From Clostridium mobile (GTDB lineage: Bacteria > Bacillota > Clostridia > Clostridiales > Clostridiaceae), in NCBI RefSeq assembly GCF_018918285.1, contig NZ_JAHLQF010000003.1, forward strand, positions 62,001 to 126,000: a DNA stretch of 64,000 bases, read 5' to 3'. The position numbers and the translations under genes were made by a program. The notes beneath the pieces were generated by a model. That model saw only the letters and a list, made by a program, of their open reading frames with translations. It was not told the origin of the DNA and did not search any database. Positions 18,640 through 27,580 of the stretch are shown piece after piece. The first letter of the stretch is position 1. Each line of letters opens with the position of its first letter.

Positions 18640-19590
18640 TTATTTCTCATTTTCTTTTTTAAAATCTAAATAAATTTTAATAAAATCATTATAATTTGAA
18701 TTCATAAGCTTGTAATTCAGATTGGATTCCGTATATAGATAGTTCGAATTCGCCACCGTTATAGAGGAATCATTTTTTATGGCTTCTAATTCTTTATTTA
18801 TAGCATACTCAAAGCTTTTTAAATATGAACTATAATAATCTAAAATTTTTGAGAATAATTTATAACATTCCACCCCTTGGTTAGGAACAGATATCTTAGA
18901 GAAATTACTTTTAACTTCCTCAAATTCACTTGTTACATAATCTAAAGTGTTTATAACTTCATCATAGGTAAGCTTGTTATCGTCAATATCATCTCTATAG
19001 GATAAAAAGTCTATTTTTATTTCTATAAAAGAGCTTAAAATACCATCAAGGTTATCAATAAAATCTTTATAGTGACTATGATGAATTTCCTTATCTTTAT
19101 TTTCTCTAATTAATCCTTCTATATGATAAATTGAAAGGTCTATATATTTTAATGATTTTTCCTCTAAAGGATAATATTTTAGACATTCTTTTTTGTATTT
19201 CTTTACATTCTCAAAAGATTTATCTATATCCTTACCCTTTGGATTATTAAAAATTGATAGTAACTGTTCATATATATGTATATTATTATTAACTCCTTTA
19301 ATAATATCATTCTTCAATTTTATTTCCTTATCTGAAGGAGTTAGAGAAGTTAAATTATTTTTTACTATAACTAATTCAGAAATTATTTTCGGTAATTCTT
19401 CTTTGGATTTATCGATATTAATGTTATCTTCTTTTATTAAAGAATTAGTACTACTATTTATTTCATTAATTTTTTTAGTGTGATATTTTAAAGATTGCTT
19501 ATTATCTATGTAATTTTTGCGTATAAAAAAATATGTACATAATAATATGACTGTGACAATAGGAATTATAAAGAATATTTTCTTTTTCAT
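18640..19590 (-). CDS. Membrane-anchored helical protein of unknown function
   Basis: 316 residues. One N-terminal transmembrane anchor (KIFFIIPIVTVILLCTYFFI) precedes a charged, helix-rich outer part with long Lys/Glu/Asn stretches and no Cys motif or enzymatic signature I recognise. The ribosome site is GGGGGTAT-like. It is divergent from cdaA and upstream of the c-di-AMP-controlled hydrolase on the same strand, so an envelope role is plausible but unproven. Confidence 0.7.
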   Translation of the reverse strand: MKKKIFFIIPIVTVILLCTYFFIRKNYIDNKQSLKYHTKKINEINSSTNSLIKEDNINIDKSKEELPKIISELVIVKNNLTSLTPSDKEIKLKNDIIKGVNNNIHIYEQLLSIFNNPKGKDIDKSFENVKKYKKECLKYYPLEEKSLKYIDLSIYHIEGLIRENKDKEIHHSHYKDFIDNLDGILSSFIEIKIDFLSYRDDIDDNKLTYDEVINTLDYVTSEFEEVKSNFSKISVPNQGVECYKLFSKILDYYSSYLKSFEYAINKELEAIKNDSSITVANSNYLYTESNLNYKLMNSNYNDFIKIYLDFKKENEK

Positions 19591-19663
19591 AAAAAGATAC
19601 CCCCTTTTAAATTGCTCTATTCTTTACTTATATATATTAATATTTTATAAAATTAGTCTAAAA

Positions 19664-19686
19664 ATCTTATAAAAACTTTATAAGAT
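19664..19686. promoter_or_regulatory. Palindrome over the cdaA promoter
   Basis: ATCTTATAAA-AAC-TTTATAAGAT is a perfect 10-base inverted repeat with a 3-base spacer. It ends four bases before a TATAAT (19691-19696) and would cover the -35 region. It is a candidate operator, or otherwise a terminator-like hairpin without a T run. Confidence 0.45.
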
Positions 19687-19739
19687 AGTGTATAATTGTA
19701 AATATGAAATGACCATAATTTCTTTAGGGAGGTGAGTTT

Positions 19740-20591
19740 ATGGACATTATTAAAATTGCCATTAACTCAGTAAAAAATATAAATATTTTCTCAGTATTAG
19801 ATATACTAGCGGTTTCATATATTTTCTACAAGTGCTATAGCCTTATAAAAGAAACTAGGGCAATGCAACTTTTAAAAGGAATTATTTATATTGTTATTTT
19901 TATACCTATAAGTAAATTATTAAATTTAGATACCCTGTATTGGATTCTAAGCAATACATTAACTATAGGGGTTCTTTCCTTTATTATCATATTTCAGCCT
20001 GAGATACGAAGAGCACTTGAGCATATAGGAAGAAGCGCTTTTAATGATAGACATATATTAGAAGATGAAGAAACTATGGAAGAAGTTATTAATGAAATAA
20101 TATATGCAGTTGATAATTTATCCAAATCTAAAACTGGAGCTCTCATAGTAATTGAAAGATTGACAGGTTTAGGTGAAACTATAAATACGGGAGTGAAAAT
20201 AGACGGAATAGTTTCAGCCTCCCTATTGGAAAATATATTTGTAGTTAATACACCCCTTCATGATGGAGCAACTATAATAAGAAATGATAGAATAGTATCT
20301 GCTGGATGTTTTCTACCACTAACCAGCAATAATGAGTTAAATAAATCTATTGGTACGAGACATAGAGCTGCTATCGGACTATCTGAAAACTCAGATTCCA
20401 TTGTAATAATAGTATCTGAAGAGACAGGAACTATATCTCTAGCCTTTAATGGAAAGCTTACGAGGAATTATGATAAAAGTAGATTGAAATTGGTTTTAAC
20501 TAAAATAATTCAAAAGAATCAAGAAAAAAAGTTAAATTTTAGAGAGAAGGTGGTAGCATGGATGAAAAGAACAGAAAGCAACAGGCAATAG
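19740..20591 (+). CDS. cdaA: Diadenylate cyclase
   Basis: 283-residue membrane enzyme that condenses two ATP to c-di-AMP, a messenger for potassium, osmotic and cell-wall control. Three N-terminal transmembrane helices are followed by the DAC domain with the DGA motif (HDGATII) and RHR motif (GTRHRAAIG). ATG start with GGGAGGTG. It overlaps cdaR by 34 bases, the normal cdaA-cdaR pairing. Confidence 0.96.
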   Translation: MDIIKIAINSVKNINIFSVLDILAVSYIFYKCYSLIKETRAMQLLKGIIYIVIFIPISKLLNLDTLYWILSNTLTIGVLSFIIIFQPEIRRALEHIGRSAFNDRHILEDEETMEEVINEIIYAVDNLSKSKTGALIVIERLTGLGETINTGVKIDGIVSASLLENIFVVNTPLHDGATIIRNDRIVSAGCFLPLTSNNELNKSIGTRHRAAIGLSENSDSIVIIVSEETGTISLAFNGKLTRNYDKSRLKLVLTKIIQKNQEKKLNFREKVVAWMKRTESNRQ

Positions 20592-21808
20592 TAAAAATTT
20601 GTTGTGTAATTGCTGCCTTCGGATTGTGGTTATATATCACTAGTGTAATGAATCCGATAAAGACCTACAGAAAAAATATTCCTGTTACAATCGTAAATGA
20701 AGAGGCATTGGAACAGTCTAAATTATCTTTACTACCAGACCAAAAACCATATGTATCATTGACCTTAAAAGGAAGTATGAATGATATATACTCAGTTACT
20801 GAGGAGCAATTTAAAGTGGTGGTAGATTTAAATGCGTATGTTCTAAGAAAAGGAGAAAATAATATACCTGTTCAAATTCAAAGAAGTCCTGAGAATGTGA
20901 ACATAATGAATAGTGATAATCTCTGGGTAACAATATCATTAGATGATTTAATTGAAAAAACAGTACCTTTAAAGGTTAATGCATTTGGAAATGTAAATGA
21001 AGGATATTATCCGCTTGAAGCAACATCAAGCACAAAAGAGGTAACGGTAAAGGGAGCGGCTAAATTTGTTAATTCTGTGGATAGAGGAGAAGTGAAATGT
21101 GATTTAAGCAATGCCTATAAAAATGTATCCATGGTAGTTCCTATAGAGGCATTAGATAAAAACGGCAATAAAATAGACTATATAAATATAAAGCCTGTAG
21201 CAGCAGAAGTTAAAGTTCCAATAAAAAAGGTTAAGAATGTAGCTGTAAATGTAAAAACCTCTGGACAGCTAGGGGAAGATAAATTATTAGATAAAATAAC
21301 TGTAAAACCTGAGAGGGTTGATATAACTGGAGATGAAAATGTATTGAAAACCATTGATTCTTTAGATACAGAAAATATTGACTTAACAAGTATAACAGGA
21401 GATGAAGTGGTTACTAAACTAGTTCTGCCTAAGGGAGTAGAGTTAGTAAACAAAGATACAGTAATAAAAGTAAAGATATATTCAAACATTATAATAGATA
21501 AAGAAGTATCCTTGGCTATTAAAACCATGAACTTAGAAAGTAATCATACCATGGAAATGGATAAGGATAAGGTGACTATTGTAATATCAGGATTGCATGA
21601 TGTTATAAGCAATGTGAAACCTGAAGACATTGAATGTTATGTAGATTTACAATCCTTAAAGGAAGGGCAACACAATCTACCAGTTAAAGTAAATTTGCCT
21701 ACTGGTATAAATGTAGAGTCTATTAATCCAAATAGTATAAATGTTACTATAAAAAATACACAAGAACAACAAACTAATACTGAGGCGGAGGAACAAAATG
21801 CCAATTAG
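20558..21808 (+). CDS. cdaR: CdaR, YbbR-domain regulator of diadenylate cyclase
   Basis: 416 residues: a short cytoplasmic start, one transmembrane helix (IVKICCVIAAFGLWLYIT) and an extracellular region with several YbbR repeats, seen as recurring segments such as VPLKVNAFGNVNEGYY and KNVAVNVKTSGQL. It forms a complex with CdaA and modulates its activity. AGAAGGTGG precedes the ATG inside cdaA. The C-terminal tail is rich in Gln, Thr and Glu. Confidence 0.93.
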   Translation: MDEKNRKQQAIVKICCVIAAFGLWLYITSVMNPIKTYRKNIPVTIVNEEALEQSKLSLLPDQKPYVSLTLKGSMNDIYSVTEEQFKVVVDLNAYVLRKGENNIPVQIQRSPENVNIMNSDNLWVTISLDDLIEKTVPLKVNAFGNVNEGYYPLEATSSTKEVTVKGAAKFVNSVDRGEVKCDLSNAYKNVSMVVPIEALDKNGNKIDYINIKPVAAEVKVPIKKVKNVAVNVKTSGQLGEDKLLDKITVKPERVDITGDENVLKTIDSLDTENIDLTSITGDEVVTKLVLPKGVELVNKDTVIKVKIYSNIIIDKEVSLAIKTMNLESNHTMEMDKDKVTIVISGLHDVISNVKPEDIECYVDLQSLKEGQHNLPVKVNLPTGINVESINPNSINVTIKNTQEQQTNTEAEEQNAN

Positions 21809-23396
21809 AATAAATAATATAATATTAGATATAGAAGAAGATATGCTTAATTTAAAAGAAAAGGTATGTAAAAAGCTTAAGATATCTTCAGAAAAAATAA
21901 AAGATATCAAGATACTTAAGGAATCAATAGATGCAAGAAGAAAAGACAATATTAAATTTAACTATGCTGTAGAAGTCTTCTGTGACAATGAAAAGAAAAT
22001 AGTTTCTAAAGTAAGAGATAAGGATGTAAAGCTTGAAGAAATAAATTATAATGATGAGTTTAAGTTTGGTGATAGAAAATTTCAATATAGTCCAGTAATT
22101 GTAGGTATGGGGCCGGCAGGATTATTTGCAGGCCTCATATTAGCACAAAAAGGATATAAACCAATAATAATAGAAAGAGGAGAAAAGGTAGAGGATAGAA
22201 GCAAGAGTGTAGAGAGCTTTTGGCAGAATGGTAATTTTAATAAGGAATCTAATGTGCAGTTTGGAGAAGGTGGAGCAGGAACTTTTTCCGATGGCAAACT
22301 TACTACTAGAATAAAGGATACTAGGTGTGACTTTATTTTAGAAGAATTTATTAAGGGTGGAGCACCAAAAGAAATAATGTATATGGGTAAACCTCATATA
22401 GGCACAGACATACTTAAAGATGTGGTTAAAAATATTAGAAATGAGATTATATCTTTAGGTGGAGAAGTACATTTTAACAGCAGGCTTGAAGATATAAATA
22501 TAAGAGATGGGAAATTACAATCTATAATTGTTAGTGGAAATGAAATACCTTGTGAAGCTTTAGTGTTAGCTATAGGTCATAGTTCAAGAGATACCTATGA
22601 AATGCTATATAAAAAGAACGTATTTATGGAGCCTAAACCATTTGCCATTGGAGTAAGAGCGGAACATTTACAAAGTTTAATTGATGAAAGTCAATATGGT
22701 AAGTATGCAGGGCATCCAAAACTAAGAGCAGCAGATTATAGATTAGCATGTAGTAGCAAGGATAATAGAGGAGTATATAGTTTTTGCATGTGTCCTGGAG
22801 GTTATGTAGTAGCTGCAGCATCTGAAGAAAATATGATAGTTACTAATGGTATGAGTTATCATAATAGGGATGGAAAAAATGCCAATGCAGCTATAGTAGT
22901 ATCTGTAACTCCAGAGGATTTTGAAAGTAATAGCCCTCTTTCCGGAATGGAATTTCAAAGACATTATGAAAAGTTAGCCTTCCAACTAGGAGGGAAAAAT
23001 TATTTTGCCCCAGTACAGCTTTTAGGTGATTTCTTTGAAAATAAAGCTAGCAATAAAATAGGTGATATAGAACCTACATATGCACCAGGCTATTCTTTAA
23101 AGGACTTAAATAATTGCTTACCTAAGTTTGTTTCAGATTCTTTAAAAGAAGGATTTTTGGAATTCGACAAAAAAATAAAGGGTTTTGGTGACAACAATGT
23201 AGTTTTAACTGGCATAGAGACAAGAACGTCAGCTCCTTTAAGAATTGTTAGAAACGAAAAACTTGAAAGCATATCTGTAAAGGGACTATTTCCAACAGGA
23301 GAAGGGGCAGGATATGCAGGTGGAATAATGTCAGCGGCAGTAGATGGGGTAAGAGTAGCTGAAGCTATAATGAAAGAATGGTGCCCGTTAATTTAA
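21798..23396 (+). CDS. FAD-dependent oxidoreductase (COG2509-type)
   Basis: 532 residues. A small N-terminal domain of about 90 residues precedes a Rossmann FAD site (VIVGMGPAGLFAGLILAQKG) and the conserved run VQFGEGGAGTFSDGKLTTR. LFPTGEGAGYAGGIMSAA near the end is a second FAD contact. The family is widespread in Firmicutes without an agreed reaction. It overlaps cdaR by 11 bases, with a GCGGAGG site, so it is in the same transcript. Confidence 0.85.
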   Translation: MPIRINNIILDIEEDMLNLKEKVCKKLKISSEKIKDIKILKESIDARRKDNIKFNYAVEVFCDNEKKIVSKVRDKDVKLEEINYNDEFKFGDRKFQYSPVIVGMGPAGLFAGLILAQKGYKPIIIERGEKVEDRSKSVESFWQNGNFNKESNVQFGEGGAGTFSDGKLTTRIKDTRCDFILEEFIKGGAPKEIMYMGKPHIGTDILKDVVKNIRNEIISLGGEVHFNSRLEDINIRDGKLQSIIVSGNEIPCEALVLAIGHSSRDTYEMLYKKNVFMEPKPFAIGVRAEHLQSLIDESQYGKYAGHPKLRAADYRLACSSKDNRGVYSFCMCPGGYVVAAASEENMIVTNGMSYHNRDGKNANAAIVVSVTPEDFESNSPLSGMEFQRHYEKLAFQLGGKNYFAPVQLLGDFFENKASNKIGDIEPTYAPGYSLKDLNNCLPKFVSDSLKEGFLEFDKKIKGFGDNNVVLTGIETRTSAPLRIVRNEKLESISVKGLFPTGEGAGYAGGIMSAAVDGVRVAEAIMKEWCPLI

Positions 23397-23520
23397 TTTT
23401 CTGAAAAAATGTCTTTTCATAGAAATTTCTGTTAGAATATAATAGATAGGATATATTCATTTTTATTAGTTAAAAATTTGACAAATGCCTATATTAAATT
23501 TTTAAGAAGAGGTGTTTATA

Positions 23521-24438
23521 GTGTTAAAAAGTTTTGATGAAATACTAGAAAGAGTAAAAAGTCAAAAGACGAAAAAAGTAGCTGTAGCGGTGGCACAGGA
23601 TAAGCCCGTGCTTGAAGCTATAAGAGATGCAAAGGATAAGGGCCTTGCTGATGCGGTACTTGTAGGAGATAAAGATGAAATAGAAGCCATAGGAAAAGAA
23701 ATAGGCATGGATTTAACAAAGTTTGAGATAATCCATGAAAGCGATATGAAAAAAGCTGCATTAAAAGCAGTTGAACTTGTATCAACAGGAAAAGCTGATA
23801 TGGTTATGAAGGGGTTAGTTGATACGGCTAACTTCTTAAGAGCTGTTTTAAATAAAGAAGTTGGGTTAAGAACAGGTAAATTAATGTCTCATGTTGCTGT
23901 ATTCGAAACAGAAAAGTTTGATAGATTACTGTTCTTAACAGACGTTGCATTTAATATGTATCCTGAACTTAAAGAGAAGGTTGATATTATAGGTAATGCA
24001 GCATCAGTTGCTCATGCTATGGGAATAGAAAAACCAAAAGTTGCAGCAGTATGTGCTGTTGAAGTGGTTAATCCAAGCATGCCTGAAACAATAGACGCAT
24101 CAATTTTAGCAAAGATGAGTGATAGAGGACAGATAAAAGGATGCGTTGTTGATGGACCATTTGCATTGGACAACGCATTATCAGAAGAAGCTGCTCAACA
24201 TAAAAAAGTTGGTGGAGAAGTAGCGGGAAAAGCTGATATATTATTGCTTCCAAATATTCAAGCTGGTAACATAATGTATAAAACTTTAACTTATACAACA
24301 GATTCTAAAAATGGTTGTTTATTAGTAGGAACAGCAGCACCTGTTGTATTAACATCTAGAAACGATAGTCATGAAACAAAAATGTATTCAATCGCATTAG
24401 CAGCTTTAGTAGCTGAAAATATGCAAAAAAATAAATAG
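23521..24438 (+). CDS. ptb: Phosphate butyryltransferase
   Basis: 305 residues. It converts butyryl-CoA and phosphate to butyryl phosphate, the first of two steps that yield ATP and butyrate. The phosphate acetyl/butyryltransferase fold is recognisable from DMVMKGLVDTANFLRAVL, LTDVAFNMYPE and LLPNIQAGNIMYK. GTG 23521 has AGAGGTG 6 bases upstream. It is followed by buk after 21 bases. It may accept branched acyl-CoAs as well. Confidence 0.94.
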   Translation: MLKSFDEILERVKSQKTKKVAVAVAQDKPVLEAIRDAKDKGLADAVLVGDKDEIEAIGKEIGMDLTKFEIIHESDMKKAALKAVELVSTGKADMVMKGLVDTANFLRAVLNKEVGLRTGKLMSHVAVFETEKFDRLLFLTDVAFNMYPELKEKVDIIGNAASVAHAMGIEKPKVAAVCAVEVVNPSMPETIDASILAKMSDRGQIKGCVVDGPFALDNALSEEAAQHKKVGGEVAGKADILLLPNIQAGNIMYKTLTYTTDSKNGCLLVGTAAPVVLTSRNDSHETKMYSIALAALVAENMQKNK

Positions 24439-24459
24439 TACTAAGGTGGAGGAAGATTT

Positions 24460-25530
24460 ATGTCTTATAAATTATTAATAATAAATCCAGGTTCAACTTC
24501 AACTAAAATAGGCGTTTTTGAGGATGAAAATTTACTTTTAGAAGAAACTTTGAGACATTCCTCAGAGGAAATAGGAAAATACGCTAATGTATATGACCAA
24601 TTTCAATTTAGAAAAGAAGTAATATTAAATATATTAAAGGAAAAAAACTTTGATATAAATACACTAGATGCTATAGTAGGTAGAGGCGGTTTATTAAAAC
24701 CACTTGAAGGTGGTACATATGATGTAAATGAAGCTATGCTTGAAGATTTAAAAACAAGTGTAAGAGGAGAACATGCTTCAAACCTTGGAGGAATAATAGC
24801 AAATGAAATAGGAAAATCATTAAATATACCAGCATTCATAGTAGATCCTATTGTTGTAGATGAGTTAGAAGAAGTGGCTAGAATTTCTGGTATGCCAGAA
24901 GTAGAAAGAAAAAGTATATTCCATGCATTAAATCAAAAAGCTGTAGCAAGAAGATATGCAAAAGAAAATGGAAAAGCCTATGAAGATGTAAGGTTGATAG
25001 TGACTCACATGGGTGGAGGAGCTTCAGTAGGGGCACATAAAGGTGGAAGAATAGTAGATGTTAACAATGCTTTAGACGGAGAAGGACCATTCTCACCAGA
25101 AAGATCTGGAGGAGTTCCAATTGGAGATTTAGTAAGACTTTGCTATTCAGGAAAATACACTCTTGAAGAAATAATGAAGAAGATCAATGGAAAAGGTGGA
25201 GTTGTTGCATATTTAGGAACTAACGACTTTAGAGATGTTGAAGAAAAAGCATTAGCAGGAGATGAAAAATACAAATTAATACTTGATGCTTTCATATATC
25301 AAATAGCTAAAGAAATAGGAAAATGTGCAGCAGTGTTAGAAGGAAAAATAGATGCAATAATATTAACAGGTGGAATAGCATATAGCAAATATGTAACATC
25401 TGAAATAGAAAGAAAAGTTTCCTTCGCAGGTCCTGTTGTTAAATATCCAGGAGAAGATGAACTATTAGCATTAGTTCAAGGTGGATTGAGAGTGTTAAAG
25501 GGAGAAGAAAAAGCTAAGGAATATAAATAA
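24460..25530 (+). CDS. buk: Butyrate kinase
   Basis: 356-residue ASKHA-fold kinase that transfers the phosphate of butyryl phosphate to ADP. Motifs: [17 protein letters not shown] at the start, [20 protein letters not shown] in the centre and [11 protein letters not shown] near the end. AGGTGGAGG-type ribosome site. With ptb it provides the terminal ATP step for pyruvate-derived carbon from glutamate fermentation. Confidence 0.95.
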   Translation: MSYKLLIINPGSTSTKIGVFEDENLLLEETLRHSSEEIGKYANVYDQFQFRKEVILNILKEKNFDINTLDAIVGRGGLLKPLEGGTYDVNEAMLEDLKTSVRGEHASNLGGIIANEIGKSLNIPAFIVDPIVVDELEEVARISGMPEVERKSIFHALNQKAVARRYAKENGKAYEDVRLIVTHMGGGASVGAHKGGRIVDVNNALDGEGPFSPERSGGVPIGDLVRLCYSGKYTLEEIMKKINGKGGVVAYLGTNDFRDVEEKALAGDEKYKLILDAFIYQIAKEIGKCAAVLEGKIDAIILTGGIAYSKYVTSEIERKVSFAGPVVKYPGEDELLALVQGGLRVLKGEEKAKEYK

Positions 25531-25546
25531 AATATAAGTGAAATAT

Positions 25547-25590
25547 TGCGGAGTGATTTTTAAAGTTACTCCGCATTCTTTATTTTATTA
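25547..25590 (+). terminator. Intrinsic terminator after buk
   Basis: TGCGGAGTGA (25547-25556) pairs with TTACTCCGCA (25566-25575), with one G-T, followed by a T-rich stretch. Confidence 0.85.
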
Positions 25591-25750
25591 ACATTTTGAG
25601 AACACTAATATTTACATGTTTCCTTGAGGTTGTTAGTATTAAAGAATTATATTATAATATTTTTATGACTTGTTGAAAAAATAACATGACATAGAAAAGA
25701 TATTAATTTGAAGGAAAAATTTAAATATGTAAAAAGAGAGGTATTTATCT

Positions 25751-27112
25751 ATGGGTAGAATGTTTGGTACAGATGGAGTAAGAGGCATAGCTAATAAGGA
25801 ATTGACAGCTAGTCTTGCATATAACCTTGGTAAAGCGGGTGCTTATGTACTAACTAATGGAACACATAAACCTAAAATATTAGTGGGAATGGACACGAGA
25901 GTTTCTGGTCATATGTTAGAAAGTGCATTAGTGGCAGGGATACTTTCTGTAGGTGCAGAAGCAGTATGCTTAGGGGTAGTTCCAACACCAGCAATAGCAC
26001 ATTTAACAAGAAAATATGGAGCAGATGCTGGAGTAGTTATATCAGCTTCTCATAATCCAGTAGAATATAATGGAATAAAGTTTTTTGATGGACAAGGCTA
26101 TAAGCTTTCTGATGAATTAGAAGATAAAATACAAATGTTAATAGAAAGTAATTTTGAAGGAGTACCATGTCCGATAGGAGAAGGTATAGGAAGAAGAATA
26201 ATTGAAGAAGGAACAGCTTTAAAAGATTATATAAACTACGCAGTATCAACTGTAGATACAGATTTAAAAGGTATGAAAATTGCCTTGGATTGTGCTAATG
26301 GAGCGGCATACAAAGCTGCAGTTGAAGGTTTTAAAGAATTAGGGGCAGAGATCTATCCTATAAACAATAAACCTAATGGAATAAATATAAATAAAAAGTG
26401 TGGATCCACCCATCCAGAGGATTTAATGAAATTCGTAGTAGATAATGGATGTGATTTAGGACTAGCTTTCGATGGAGATGCGGATAGATGTTTAGCTGTT
26501 GATGAAAAAGGTAATCTAGTAAACGGAGACTTCATAATGGCTATTTGTGGCAAACATATGAAAGAACAAGGTAAGCTAGATAGAAATACTGTAGTTGTTA
26601 CTGTTATGAGCAATATGGGACTATTTATTGCTATGGATAAAGAAGAAATAGACCTTGTAAAGACAAAGGTTGGAGATAGATATGTTTTAGAAGAGATGTT
26701 AAAAGAAGGATATAAAATTGGAGGAGAGCAATCAGGACATATTATATTCTTAGAACACAACACTACAGGAGATGGATTGGTAACTGCTCTTCAACTTTCA
26801 GCAATAGTTAAGAAAAGTGGGGAAAAATTATCAGAATTAACCTCAATAATGAGAGAGCTACCACAAGTTTTAGTAAATGCTAAAATTCCAAATGACAAAA
26901 AGAAAATATATATAGAAGATAAAGAAATAGCAGAAGAAATAGAAAAAATAGAAGAAAAAATGAATGGCAAGGGAAGAGTATTAATAAGACCTTCAGGTAC
27001 TGAACCTCTAGTTAGAGTTATGCTTGAGGGAGAAGACCAAGAAGAAATAGATGTAATAGCCCACAATTTGGCAAAATTAATAGAAGAAAAGGCAGCTATT
27101 CCATTAAAATAA
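25751..27112 (+). CDS. glmM: Phosphoglucosamine mutase
   Basis: 453 residues. It interconverts glucosamine-6-phosphate and glucosamine-1-phosphate for peptidoglycan precursor synthesis. The phosphoserine is Ser100 in VVISASHNP, the metal loop is AFDGDADRC, and the phosphate-binding loop is RPSGTEP near the C-terminus. In many Firmicutes glmM lies directly after cdaA-cdaR; here the flavoprotein and ptb-buk genes come between. It has a GAGAGG site and its own leader of about 160 bases after the buk terminator. Confidence 0.96.
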   Translation: MGRMFGTDGVRGIANKELTASLAYNLGKAGAYVLTNGTHKPKILVGMDTRVSGHMLESALVAGILSVGAEAVCLGVVPTPAIAHLTRKYGADAGVVISASHNPVEYNGIKFFDGQGYKLSDELEDKIQMLIESNFEGVPCPIGEGIGRRIIEEGTALKDYINYAVSTVDTDLKGMKIALDCANGAAYKAAVEGFKELGAEIYPINNKPNGININKKCGSTHPEDLMKFVVDNGCDLGLAFDGDADRCLAVDEKGNLVNGDFIMAICGKHMKEQGKLDRNTVVVTVMSNMGLFIAMDKEEIDLVKTKVGDRYVLEEMLKEGYKIGGEQSGHIIFLEHNTTGDGLVTALQLSAIVKKSGEKLSELTSIMRELPQVLVNAKIPNDKKKIYIEDKEIAEEIEKIEEKMNGKGRVLIRPSGTEPLVRVMLEGEDQEEIDVIAHNLAKLIEEKAAIPLK

Positions 27113-27121
27113 TGGAATAGC
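27095..27121 (+). other. Palindrome at the glmM stop codon
   Basis: GCTATTCCATTA (27095-27106), loop AAA, TAATGGAATAGC (27110-27121), 12 perfect pairs overlapping the last codons of glmM. No T run follows. It may be a weak terminator or 3' end protection. Confidence 0.5.
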
Positions 27122-27146
27122 CTTTGGCTACTTCTAAAATTTGTTA

Positions 27147-27176
27147 TTGACCAAATTGACTATATAAAAATATAAT
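27147..27176 (+). promoter_or_regulatory. Promoter of the glmS ribozyme/glmS transcript
   Basis: TTGACC (27147-27152), 18-base spacer, TATAAT (27171-27176). It is the best sigma-A-like match between glmM and the ribozyme. Confidence 0.55.
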
Positions 27177-27238
27177 ATATAAGTGACTTACTTTAAAAGT
27201 TTTTAGGAGGTGATATGGGAGAACAGTATTAATAATAA

Positions 27239-27523
27239 AGCGCCAGAACTTAAGTGATATAACTGGGAAATAGTAAGTTCGACTAGCTAAATCAAAGATT
27301 TAGAGTGTATAAAGGAAACTCAGCTTATAGCTGAGTAAGTTCGGCTAACTAAATCAAAGATTTAGAGTAGATAAAGGAAACTCAGCTTATGCTGAGTAAG
27401 TTCGACTGGCTAAATCAAAGATTTAGAGTCTCACTTAAGTTGACGAGGATGGGGAGTATCGAATCTTCGGCGGGTGCCCCACGGTATCGCACTACCGTTA
27501 AAGATTGACAAAACCAAAAAGTG
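27239..27523 (+). ncRNA. glmS ribozyme with enlarged P1
   Basis: Glucosamine-6-phosphate-activated self-cleaving ribozyme in the glmS leader. The core is clear: AGCGCCAGAAC at the 5' end (cleavage between A27239 and G27240), GTTGACGAGGATGGGG, TATCGAATCTTCGGCGGGTG, CCCCACGGT, and the P4 hairpin ACGGTA/TACCGT. The P1 helix is formed by AACTTAAGTGA (27247-27257) and its exact complement at 27431-27441. Between these strands lie 173 bases of tandem hairpins, far more than a usual P1 loop. Cleavage exposes the downstream mRNA to RNase J, lowering glmS expression when GlcN6P is abundant. Confidence 0.95.
27274..27429 (+). repeat. Tandem hairpin repeats inside ribozyme P1
   Basis: Two and a half direct repeats of about 61-62 bases: 27274-27335, 27336-27396 and a half unit 27397-27429. 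Each full unit holds two hairpins, CTAAATC-AAA-GATTTAG and CTCAGC-based (CTCAGCT-TAT-AGCTGAG in unit 1, CTCAGC-TTAT-GCTGAG in unit 2), so the array reads A-B-A-B-A. Spacer bases vary while the stems stay paired. Confidence 0.9.
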
Positions 27524-27580
27524 ATTTTTGGCACAAATCAATCAGGTGTTAAAACCTTAAAAATAGAAAGGAAGATTATT

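Noticed and set aside
27095-27121. Calling the glmM-end palindrome a strong terminator
   Set aside because: No T run follows, so it is entered as an unassigned palindrome.
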